Of a stretch of DNA of 64,000 nucleotides, positions 26,327 through 33,288 are shown piece by piece. Under the pieces are notes generated by a model. It saw nothing but the letters and a program-made list of their open reading frames with translations, was not told the DNA's origin and did not search any database. Source of the stretch: Rhodobacteraceae bacterium UBA6213. GTDB lineage: Bacteria > Pseudomonadota > Alphaproteobacteria > Rhodobacterales > Rhodobacteraceae. The position numbers were made by a program, and so were the translations under genes. Location of the stretch: positions 63,130 through 127,129 of the forward strand of contig DISJ01000009.1 in assembly GCA_002421605.1 (NCBI GenBank), written 5' to 3'. The first letter of the stretch is position 1. Every line of letters starts with the position of its first letter.

Positions 26327-26630
26327 GCCATTGCTATCATGCCGCAGCCTAAGCCGCTTGACTTGTGCACCTTTCAGTCTGGCGTCACGAAAACGTTAAG
26401 ATTCTATTAGTATTTTCAGTCCTTTGCCATAATGCAAAATAAGTACTTCGTGTTTTCAATGGGTTACTAAAACGCCTAAAAAGTAGGCACTGTGATGAAG
26501 CGCGCTAAAAACAAGGCAAATTTGGAGCTACGCAGATTCTTCCAACAGAGTTATCCACAGATTCCGTGGACAGCTTTTCTCTTGCGCGATGTCGCGTAAG
26601 GTTGCAGGCACACCAAGGAATCAAAAGCTG
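26327..26630. other. AT-richer intergenic region before uvrC with cell-cycle-type motifs
   Basis: This 304-base gap holds no convincing gene. It is visibly richer in A and T than its surroundings, with runs such as those around 26390-26460. It contains a perfect TTATCCACA DnaA box (26551-26559) and a TTAA-N7-TTAG sequence (26396-26410) one base from the CtrA full-site consensus TTAA-N7-TTAA. The uvrC ribosome site AAGGA lies at 26615-26619. No SOS box of the alphaproteobacterial GAAC-N7-GAAC or GTTC-N7-GTTC type was seen. Confidence 0.6.
26551..26559 (+). promoter_or_regulatory. Perfect DnaA box (TTATCCACA)
   Basis: The nine bases match the consensus strong DnaA site exactly and are followed by a short imperfect inverted match (TGGACAG near 26567). 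It lies 72 bases upstream of the uvrC start. A single box could titrate DnaA or regulate the downstream gene. It is not by itself evidence of a replication origin. Confidence 0.5.
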
Positions 26631-28505
26631 ATGACCGAAACGCCACCCCCGACCACCGCACCGCTGACCGGCCACGCGCTGATCCAAAGTCTGCTCAAGA
26701 CGCTGGATAGTTCACCCGGTGTCTATCGGATGCTGAATGCGGCGAATGAGGTGCTTTACGTCGGCAAGGCCCGCGCCTTGCGCGCGAGGGTATCGAACTA
26801 CGCGCGGCCTTCGGGCCACTCGGGGCGCATCGCGCGGATGATTTCCGAAACCACTGCGATGATGTTTCTGACAACGCGCACCGAAACCGAGGCGCTGCTG
26901 CTGGAGCAAAACCTGATCAAGCAGTTGAAGCCGCGCTACAACGTGTTGCTGCGTGATGACAAAAGCTTTCCCAACATTCTGGTGTCCAAAACCCACGCGT
27001 TTCCACAGATCAAGAAGCATCGCGGCGCAAAGTCGGAAAAGGGTGATTATTACGGCCCGTTTGCCAGCGCGGGTGCCGTGAACCGCTCGCTGAACCAGCT
27101 ACAGCGGGTGTTTGGTCTTCGTACCTGCACCGACGCGGTGTTTGAATCGCGCACCCGGCCTTGCCTGCTTTTCCAGATAAAGCGGTGTGCCGCGCCCTGC
27201 GTCGGCAAGGTTTCGCAGGCTGATTACGGCAAGCTGGTGACCGACGCCGAGAGCTTTTTGCAAGGCAAGACAACGCGGATTCAGGAAGATCTTGCGCGCG
27301 CCATGGGTGAAGCAGCCGAGGCGATGGAATATGAGCGCGCGGCGGCGCTGCGCGACCGGATACGCGCACTGACCCAAGTGCAGCAAAGCCAAGGCATCAA
27401 CCCGCAGGGCGTTGCAGAAGCCGACGTAGTGGCGCTGCATATGGAAGGCGGGCAAGCCTGCGTGCAGGTGTTCTTCATCCGTGCCAACCAAAGCTGGGGC
27501 AACCGCGACTTTTACCCACGCACCGGGTCTGGGGCCGAGCCGCCCGAAGTGCTTGAGGCCTTTCTTGCGCAGTTTTATGACGACAAAACCCCGCCGCGGT
27601 TGATTTTGCTGAACCACGAGATCGAGGACGCCGATTTGATGGTGCAACTGCTCAGCCAGCGCGCCGGGCGGCGGGTAGAACTTGCGCTTCCGCAGCGTGG
27701 GGAAAAGGCCGAGTTGGTCGAGAACGCCGCCCGCAACGCCCGCGAAAGCCTTGCCCGCAAGATGAGCGAAAGCGCAGCGCAAAGCCGCCTGTTGGCCGGA
27801 TTGGCCGAAGCCTTTGCGCTAGAGGCCCCGCCGCGGCGCATCGAAGTTTATGACAACAGCCACATTCAGGGCGCCCATGCAGTAGGCGGCATGATTGCGG
27901 CAGGCCCCGAGGGGTTTTTGAAAAGCCAGTATCGCAAGTTCAACATCAAGGGCACTGATCTGACCCCCGGCGACGATTTCGGGATGATGAAAGAAGTGTT
28001 GAGTCGCCGCTTTGCCCGGCTGTTGAAAGAAGACCCCGACCGCGAGCTTGGCCTCTGGCCCGATCTTATCCTGATCGACGGCGGCGCCGGACAGGTTTCG
28101 GCGGTGGCAGGTATCATGGCCGAAATGGGTGTGGATGACATTGCGATGATCGGCGTTGCCAAAGGCATAGACCGCGACCTTGGGCGCGAAGAGTTTCACC
28201 GACCCGGCGCGCGCCCCTTTGCGCTGCGCACCGGCGACCCGGTTTTGTACTTCGTGCAGCGACTGCGTGACGAGGCGCATCGCTGGGCAATCGGCGCGCA
28301 TCGGGCAAAACGCTCCAAGGCGGTTTCTGCGACGCCCCTTGATGAAGTTCCCGGTGTCGGCGCTGCGCGCAAACGCGCGCTACTGGCGCATTTCGGCAGC
28401 GCCAAGGCGGTCAGCCGTGCAGGCTTGCCCGATCTGCAGGCCGTGCCCGGCATCTCTGAGGCCCTCGCACAAGCCATCTATGGGTTTTTTAACGCAAAAA
28501 GCTAA
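26631..28505 (+). CDS. uvrC: Excinuclease ABC subunit C
   Basis: UvrC makes the dual incisions in nucleotide excision repair after UvrAB recognises damage. The 624-residue protein shows the N-terminal GIY-YIG nuclease domain (P-G-V-Y-R-M-L then V-L-Y-V-G-K-A), a Cys region (R-C-A-A-P-C-V-G), the UVR motif near 215-245 and the C-terminal RNase H-like nuclease (E-V-Y-D-N-S-H-I-Q-G). A helix-hairpin-helix pair (D-E-V-P-G-V-G-A-A-R-K and L-Q-A-V-P-G-I-S) closes the protein. The ATG at 26631, with AAGGA 11 bases upstream, is preferred to the frame's first ATG at 26589. Confidence 0.97.
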   Translation: MTETPPPTTAPLTGHALIQSLLKTLDSSPGVYRMLNAANEVLYVGKARALRARVSNYARPSGHSGRIARMISETTAMMFLTTRTETEALLLEQNLIKQLKPRYNVLLRDDKSFPNILVSKTHAFPQIKKHRGAKSEKGDYYGPFASAGAVNRSLNQLQRVFGLRTCTDAVFESRTRPCLLFQIKRCAAPCVGKVSQADYGKLVTDAESFLQGKTTRIQEDLARAMGEAAEAMEYERAAALRDRIRALTQVQQSQGINPQGVAEADVVALHMEGGQACVQVFFIRANQSWGNRDFYPRTGSGAEPPEVLEAFLAQFYDDKTPPRLILLNHEIEDADLMVQLLSQRAGRRVELALPQRGEKAELVENAARNARESLARKMSESAAQSRLLAGLAEAFALEAPPRRIEVYDNSHIQGAHAVGGMIAAGPEGFLKSQYRKFNIKGTDLTPGDDFGMMKEVLSRRFARLLKEDPDRELGLWPDLILIDGGAGQVSAVAGIMAEMGVDDIAMIGVAKGIDRDLGREEFHRPGARPFALRTGDPVLYFVQRLRDEAHRWAIGAHRAKRSKAVSATPLDEVPGVGAARKRALLAHFGSAKAVSRAGLPDLQAVPGISEALAQAIYGFFNAKS

Positions 28506-28541
28506 GCAGGCTTCTACTTTGCGGCCTCTAATCGGAAACGT

Positions 28542-28558
28542 TGCGACAATTTGTCGCA
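28542..28558. promoter_or_regulatory. Perfect 17-base palindrome, candidate operator
   Basis: TGCGACAA, one T, then TTGTCGCA form an exact inverted repeat 57 bases upstream of the small oxidase-like gene start. The size and symmetry fit a dimeric regulator, and the position fits a core promoter. The half-site does not match the FNR consensus TTGAT-N4-ATCAA. I cannot name the regulator. Confidence 0.5.
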
Positions 28559-28615
28559 TATCGTAGCATTCGCCACGCGGACTGGCACAATTGGCTTTGG
28601 CACAGGAGGGTTGCC

Positions 28616-28981
28616 ATGCGTGGAGTAGCTTTCTGGTTTGTTGCAACAGGTTCTGTTTTCGTCACTATCGGGATGTTAGGTGGCATTGCGATGTCGATCG
28701 CTGGGGATCACATGTTTGCCCCCGCCCACGCCCATTTGAACCTTGTCGGATGGGTTACGATGGCGCTGTTCGGGTTTTACTATCATCTGGAGCCGGCAGC
28801 AGGCGCCACCACCCTTGCGCGCGTCCATTATGGCGTTGCGACGATTGGCGTGATCGCCATGGTTCCCGGCATCATGTTTGCCATTGTTGAGCAAGGCGAG
28901 TTGCTGGTGGTGGTGGGTTCTTTGCTTTCGCTGGCGTCGATGCTGATTTTTGTGGTCACGGTCTTGCGCAACCGCGCCTGA
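28616..28981 (+). CDS. Small membrane protein resembling a haem-copper oxidase subunit I fragment
   Basis: This 121-residue protein has four hydrophobic helices. The segment A-P-A-H-A-H-L-N-L-V-G-W (about 36-47) resembles the haem-ligand helix of subunit I of cbb3-type oxidases or nitric oxide reductases, while the rest of subunit I is absent. Such short stand-alone proteins occur in alphaproteobacteria, and I know of no proven function. An AGGAGGG ribosome site (28604-28610) fixes the ATG at 28616. A perfect palindrome lies just upstream, suggesting dedicated regulation, possibly by redox or nitric oxide (inference). Confidence 0.7.
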   Translation: MRGVAFWFVATGSVFVTIGMLGGIAMSIAGDHMFAPAHAHLNLVGWVTMALFGFYYHLEPAAGATTLARVHYGVATIGVIAMVPGIMFAIVEQGELLVVVGSLLSLASMLIFVVTVLRNRA

Positions 28982-29259
28982 CGGCGCGCGACGCCCCCTA
29001 AACATTTCCACCGACTTGCCGCGCGGCGCGCAGGGCAAGACACTGGCGGTTTTGCGTTGTCACATCCTTCGCTTGCAAGGCCCAACTAGCTGCCATGGCC
29101 AATATGCGGGTAAGCGAACCAAGTGACCGCCACGTCGCCCTCTGACACGCCGCCATGGTGTCGACAAAGGCGGAAAGGCGTAGCGCACCGACCTTGGCAC
29201 GGGCCGAAGTGCCGCAATCACCCTTTCAAACCCTACCCAGAATAGGCTATCGATCGGAA

Positions 29260-29928
29260 ATGAGATTCAACCTGCCCAATACCCTGACGGTAGGCCGTTT
29301 GATTGCTGCACCCGGCGTGGCGGTCATGTTCCTCTATTTCCATCGCCCTTGGGCCGACTGGCTTGCGCTGACGCTGTTCATTTCTGCCGCTATCACCGAC
29401 TATTTCGACGGCTATCTGGCGCGACTTTGGAAACAGGAAAGCCGGTTTGGCGCCATGCTCGACCCTATCGCCGACAAAGCGATGGTGGTGATCGCGCTGG
29501 TCATTCTGACCGGCTATTCAGGCATGAACCCTTGGCTCATTCTGCCCGCAACTGTGATCCTGTTTCGCGAGGTATTCGTGTCTGGGCTGCGTGAGTTTCT
29601 GGGCGCGGACGCGTCGCTGCTCAAGGTCACCAAGCTCGCCAAGTGGAAAACCACAACGCAGATGGTGGCGATTGCCATCCTGTTCCTTGGCACCGGGCTT
29701 GAATATATTGAGGGCGTAGCACGCCGTGGCCTGACACCCGAACAATATGCCGATGCTGTCAGCCGCGGGCTTGCAGACCCGGTGCGCTCGTGCGGATTGC
29801 GCGGGTGCTCATCGCTGGCAACCGATGTCGGTCTTGTGCTAATCTGGTTCGCGGCGCTGCTGACGCTGATCACTGGCCTCGACTATTTCCGCAAGTCGCT
29901 GCCATTTCTGAAGGACCCCGAAAAATGA
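29260..29928 (+). CDS. pgsA: CDP-diacylglycerol-glycerol-3-phosphate 3-phosphatidyltransferase
   Basis: PgsA makes phosphatidylglycerol phosphate at the inner membrane. The 222-residue protein carries the CDP-alcohol phosphotransferase signature D-Y-F-D-G-Y-L-A-R near 44-52, followed by G-A-M-L-D-P-I-A-D-K, with all Asp residues present. A periplasm-sized insert with paired cysteines (R-S-C-G-L-R-G-C) near 175 is longer than in E. coli PgsA. The ATG at 29260 (M-R-F-N-L-P-N-T-L) is the family start. It overlaps moaD by ATGA. The 278 bases upstream (28982-29259) hold nothing I recognise. Confidence 0.95.
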   Translation: MRFNLPNTLTVGRLIAAPGVAVMFLYFHRPWADWLALTLFISAAITDYFDGYLARLWKQESRFGAMLDPIADKAMVVIALVILTGYSGMNPWLILPATVILFREVFVSGLREFLGADASLLKVTKLAKWKTTTQMVAIAILFLGTGLEYIEGVARRGLTPEQYADAVSRGLADPVRSCGLRGCSSLATDVGLVLIWFAALLTLITGLDYFRKSLPFLKDPEK

Positions 29929-30173
29929 TCGACGTACTCTATTTCGCCTGGGTGCGAGAACGTATCGGTGTGGCGCGCGAAGCGGTCGATACCCACGCCG
30001 CGACTGCTGGCGAGCTGGTGGCCGAACTGGCTGCGCGCGACGCTCGGTATGGTGCTGCTTTTGCCGATACGTCGGCGCTGCGGGTGGCACTTGACCACAA
30101 GCTTTCCAATTTCGATACACCCCTTGCAGGGGTGCGTGAGGTGGCGTTTTTTCCGCCAATGACCGGAGGGTGA
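29925..30173 (+). CDS. moaD: Molybdopterin synthase sulfur carrier subunit
   Basis: MoaD carries sulfur as a C-terminal thiocarboxylate into molybdopterin synthase. The 82-residue ubiquitin-like protein ends in the required Gly-Gly (F-P-P-M-T-G-G) and begins I-D-V-L-Y-F-A-W-V-R-E, typical of the family. It overlaps the pgsA stop by ATGA and is followed 3 bases later by moaE, its partner. Its product is needed by the formate dehydrogenase encoded at 17.5-23.4 kb. Confidence 0.95.
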   Translation: MIDVLYFAWVRERIGVAREAVDTHAATAGELVAELAARDARYGAAFADTSALRVALDHKLSNFDTPLAGVREVAFFPPMTGG

Positions 30174-30176
30174 GCC

Positions 30177-30617
30177 ATGCGTCTTAGCGTGCAGCAAACC
30201 GCCTTCGATCCCGCCGCCGAACTCGCAGCCTTTAGCGTGGCCCAAAGCACCGTTGGCGCTGAGGTCAGCTTTACCGGGCGGGTGCGCGACGATACCGGCA
30301 CGCTGGTCGCGCTGGAAATCGAGCACTACCCCGGCATGACCGAGGCGGCGATCAGCGCCATTATGGCCGAGGCTGTAACGCGCTGGCAGTTGGCCGAATG
30401 TCTGGTGATCCATCGCCACGGTCGCCTTGCCACCGGCGAGGCGATCATGATGGTTGCAACGGCGGCACGGCACCGCGCTGAAGCGTTTGCCGCTGCCGAG
30501 TATTTGATGGATTACCTCAAATCGCGCGCGCCGTTCTGGAAGCGCGAAATCACCGATACCGGGTCCACTTGGGTCGAGGCCAAGGCCACTGATGAAGATG
30601 CGCTAACGCGCTGGTAG
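30177..30617 (+). CDS. moaE: Molybdopterin synthase catalytic subunit
   Basis: MoaE converts precursor Z (cPMP) to molybdopterin using MoaD thiocarboxylate. The 146-residue protein has family motifs V-S-F-T-G-R-V-R-D near 30-38, L-E-I-E-H-Y-P-G-M near 46-54 and H-R-H-G-R-L near 80-85. The catalytic lysines lie in Y-L-K-S-R-A-P-F-W-K-R near 115-125. An AGGGTGA sequence precedes the ATG. It forms an operon with pgsA and moaD and ends 31 bases from a convergent oxidoreductase gene. Confidence 0.95.
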   Translation: MRLSVQQTAFDPAAELAAFSVAQSTVGAEVSFTGRVRDDTGTLVALEIEHYPGMTEAAISAIMAEAVTRWQLAECLVIHRHGRLATGEAIMMVATAARHRAEAFAAAEYLMDYLKSRAPFWKREITDTGSTWVEAKATDEDALTRW

Positions 30618-30648
30618 TCGCGCCTCAACGCAACGGCAGTGTGGGTTT

Positions 30649-31692
30649 CTAAAGACAATCGTCAACGCGAAAGCCCTTAGGAATGTCGTCGCGGCCTTCC
30701 AGAAGCAGATCGGCCATCGTCGTGGCGACCCGTGGTGCCATGCCAAAGCCAATCTTGAAGCCACCGTTGGCAACGAAATGCCCCGCGCGCCCCGGCCATG
30801 CGCCCAGCATCGGTGCCATGGTCGAAGACCGTGGCCGCACCCCGGCCCAACGCGCCAGCACCGGCGCCGCCGCCAGATCTGGGCACAGCGCGCGGATACG
30901 CACCAGAACGTCGTCAAGCTGCGCATCGGTCTTGTCGGGCGCATCGAAGTTGCGTTCGGCGGTGGACCCCACCGCGACGGTGCCGTTTGCGTGGGGCACC
31001 ACCAGCAACCCGTCGGCAAACACCTGCGGCGCGGTTCCTGCGTCAAACCCCAATATCGCCGATTGTCCCTTGACGCCGTTGCCGACCTGCTTGCCGAAGG
31101 CCGCCGATAACTCGGCCAAACCTTCGACCCCGGTTGCCCAGACAACCGCGCCCTCGTCCGCGCCGTCGCCCAGCACGATCTCGCCGCCCTTGGCACGGAT
31201 CGCAGCCACCAGCGCTGGGCCTAGCGCGCGCGGGTTGGCGCGCGCGCTCAGCGTATCGTGCACCACATAGCCGCTGGGCGTTTGCGGTGCCAAAACGCCA
31301 AAGCCCGCCACAGGCACAACATGCCATTCGCCTTTGCCGTGCCAATGCGCCTTGGCACCCGCGATGCGCGACCGCGCAAGGTTCACCGCCGCCTCATCTG
31401 CCAGCGGTTGCAAGCGCCCGATACGCGCGAAACCGGTTTGCAGGCCGCCTGCCTGCGCAACGCCCTCCCAGAAGTCACCCGCTATCACCAGGCTTTCAAA
31501 CTGAAACTGCTTTTTGGCGTTCCACTGTTCGGGCACGTGCGGGGCCAGTGCCCCCACCACGCCGCCACTTGACCCAGCACCGATCCGTGTGCGTTCGATC
31601 AATCGCACCCGCGCGCCGCGCCGCGCACATTCCCAAGCCACTGAAAGCCCGAATACGCCGCCGCCGCGTACCGTTACATCTACCGTTGCCAT
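30649..31692 (-). CDS. FAD-dependent oxidoreductase, probable MnmC oxidase-domain homologue
   Basis: This 347-residue DadA/ThiO-type flavoenzyme has the Rossmann FAD motif V-R-G-G-G-V-F-G-L-S near 8-17, an E-R end to strand 2 near 34 and a C-terminal F-V-A-N-G-G-F-K-I-G-F flavin segment. In E. coli, MnmC is a fusion of a methyltransferase and such an oxidoreductase, acting on the tRNA wobble-uridine carboxymethylaminomethyl group. Here the methyltransferase half is the divergent gene starting 44 bases away, so this may be the detached oxidase half. A generic D-amino-acid or glycine oxidase role cannot be excluded. Confidence 0.7.
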   Translation of the reverse strand: MATVDVTVRGGGVFGLSVAWECARRGARVRLIERTRIGAGSSGGVVGALAPHVPEQWNAKKQFQFESLVIAGDFWEGVAQAGGLQTGFARIGRLQPLADEAAVNLARSRIAGAKAHWHGKGEWHVVPVAGFGVLAPQTPSGYVVHDTLSARANPRALGPALVAAIRAKGGEIVLGDGADEGAVVWATGVEGLAELSAAFGKQVGNGVKGQSAILGFDAGTAPQVFADGLLVVPHANGTVAVGSTAERNFDAPDKTDAQLDDVLVRIRALCPDLAAAPVLARWAGVRPRSSTMAPMLGAWPGRAGHFVANGGFKIGFGMAPRVATTMADLLLEGRDDIPKGFRVDDCL

Positions 31693-31736
31693 CGCCCCAG
31701 CCCTTCGCCAATGTCGCGCCGCGAGGGGTAATCTGA

Positions 31737-32414
31737 ATGGCAGGGCAAGACCAGAGCGGGATAGAATGGCGGCCGGGCGATTTGCCGGCTTCGATTCGAT
31801 TTGGCGACCCGTATTTCAGCCTCGACGACGGCCTCGCCGAGGCCCGCCATGTATTTCTGTCGGGCAACGATCTGCCTGCCCGCCTTTGCCCCGGCTTTGG
31901 CGTGGCTGAACTTGGGTTCGGCACCGGGCTGAACATGCTGGCGTTAGCGTTGGTAGCCAAAGGGTTAACCGGGCCGATCCGCTTTACCTCATTTGAAGCT
32001 TACCCGCTGAGCGCGCCCGAAATAGCCCGCGCGCTCACTGCCTTTCCCGAGGCCAATATGGTGGCGGGACCCTTTTTGGCGGCTTGGGCAATGGGCAAGC
32101 GGCAGTTCAGCCTTGGCGCGCTGGAGGTTGACGTGGTGATCGGAGACGCGCGCGAAACGCTGCCGCGCTGGCAAGGCATGGCGGATGCGTGGTTTCTCGA
32201 TGGCTTCTCGCCGGCCCGTAATCCCGAACTTTGGTCGCCCGAGCTTTTGACCGAGGTTGGCCGCCACACCATGCCCGGGGGCAGCTTTGCCACCTACACC
32301 GCTGCAGGCCATGTGCGGCGCAGCTTGATCGCGGCGGGGTTTGCGGTTACCCGGCTGTCAGGGCATGGCCGCAAGCGGCATATGACCGCAGGTCGCTTGG
32401 AGCCCCGCGCATGA
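31737..32414 (+). CDS. mnmD: tRNA (mnm5s2U34)-methyltransferase MnmD, stand-alone MnmC methyltransferase domain
   Basis: This SAM-dependent methylase performs the last step of mnm5(s2)U34 synthesis in tRNA. The 225-residue protein has motif I E-L-G-F-G-T-G-L-N (58-66), the family block D-A-W-F-L-D-G-F-S-P-A-R-N-P-E-L-W near 141-157, and the C-terminal G-H-G-R-K-R-H-M near 210-217. All three match the N-terminal half of E. coli MnmC. A GAGGGG ribosome site precedes the ATG. It overlaps the EamA gene by ATGA and faces the putative oxidase half. Confidence 0.9.
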   Translation: MAGQDQSGIEWRPGDLPASIRFGDPYFSLDDGLAEARHVFLSGNDLPARLCPGFGVAELGFGTGLNMLALALVAKGLTGPIRFTSFEAYPLSAPEIARALTAFPEANMVAGPFLAAWAMGKRQFSLGALEVDVVIGDARETLPRWQGMADAWFLDGFSPARNPELWSPELLTEVGRHTMPGGSFATYTAAGHVRRSLIAAGFAVTRLSGHGRKRHMTAGRLEPRA

Positions 32415-33286
32415 CACCCCAGAACACCCGTAAGGGCGTGGCGATGATGATCGGCGCGACGCTGATATTCGCGCTGCAAGACGGCATTTCGCGCCACCTC
32501 GCGGGCGCTTACAACGTCTATATGGTGGTGATGATCCGCTATTGGTTCTTTGGGCTATTCGTGGTGGCGCTGGCCGCTCGGCAATCTGGCGGGCTGCGTG
32601 CGGCGGCGAAAAGCGCGCAACCCGCGGTACAGGCGGTGCGCGCGGTGCTGCTGGTGGGCGAAGTGATGGTGATGGTGCAGGCTTTCGTGATTCTTGGTCT
32701 GGTCGAAAGCCATGCGGTTTTTACCTGTTACCCGCTTCTGGTTGCGGCGCTTTCTGGTCCGGTGTTGGGCGAGCGCGTTGGTTGGCGGCGTTGGGTGGCA
32801 ATCGGTATCGGCTTTCTGGGCGTGCTGATTATCCTGCAACCAGGCGTCAAGGTGTTCTCGCCCGCCGCGCTGATTCCGCTAATCGCGGCATTCATGTTTG
32901 CGCTTTACGGCCTGTTGACGCGGTTCGTGGCGCGCCGTGATAGTGCGGCGGTGTCGTTTTTCTGGACGGGAACAGTGGGCGCGTTGGCCGCCACCTCGAT
33001 AGGCGTGTGGTTCTGGCAGCCTATGAGCAACCCTGACTGGGTGTGGATGGCACTGCTTTGCATCACCTCGATCACCGCGCATTGGCTGCTGATCAAGGCC
33101 TACGAGGCGGCCGAGGCCTCGGCGATCCAGCCATTCGCCTATTTGCAACTGGTGTTCATCGCGGTGCTCGGCCTCACCATTTTTGGCGAGGTGCTGAAAC
33201 CCGAAGTGGCCGTAGGCGCGGTAGTGGTGGTAGGTGCGGGGCTTTTCACCCTTTGGCGTGCCCGCGTCGTAGCGCAACAGTCCTAG
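32411..33286 (+). CDS. EamA/DMT family transporter
   Basis: This 291-residue inner-membrane protein has about ten hydrophobic helices arranged as two EamA repeats, for example A-L-Q-D-G-I-S-R-H near 22-30. P-L-L-V-A-A-L-S-G-P-V-L-G-E near 105-118 marks the end of repeat one. Such proteins export metabolites or amino acids, and the substrate is not predictable here. The ATG at 32411 overlaps the mnmD stop, and longer readings run through mnmD. Its end lies two bases from the convergent transglycosylase stop. Confidence 0.88.
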   Translation: MTPQNTRKGVAMMIGATLIFALQDGISRHLAGAYNVYMVVMIRYWFFGLFVVALAARQSGGLRAAAKSAQPAVQAVRAVLLVGEVMVMVQAFVILGLVESHAVFTCYPLLVAALSGPVLGERVGWRRWVAIGIGFLGVLIILQPGVKVFSPAALIPLIAAFMFALYGLLTRFVARRDSAAVSFFWTGTVGALAATSIGVWFWQPMSNPDWVWMALLCITSITAHWLLIKAYEAAEASAIQPFAYLQLVFIAVLGLTIFGEVLKPEVAVGAVVVVGAGLFTLWRARVVAQQS

Positions 33287-33288
33287 CG

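Noticed and set aside
26327..26630. Chromosomal replication origin
   Set aside because: Only one perfect DnaA box and one near-CtrA site were found, no cluster, and none of dnaA, hemE, parAB or similar origin neighbours are present.
28541..28615. Longer start for the oxidase-like fragment at 28541
   Set aside because: It would run through the palindrome; a strong AGGAGGG site directly before 28616 favours the shorter protein.
29155..29259. N-terminal extension of pgsA by 35 residues
   Set aside because: The extra segment is polar with no family match, and M-R-F-N-L-P-N-T-L at 29260 is the usual start.
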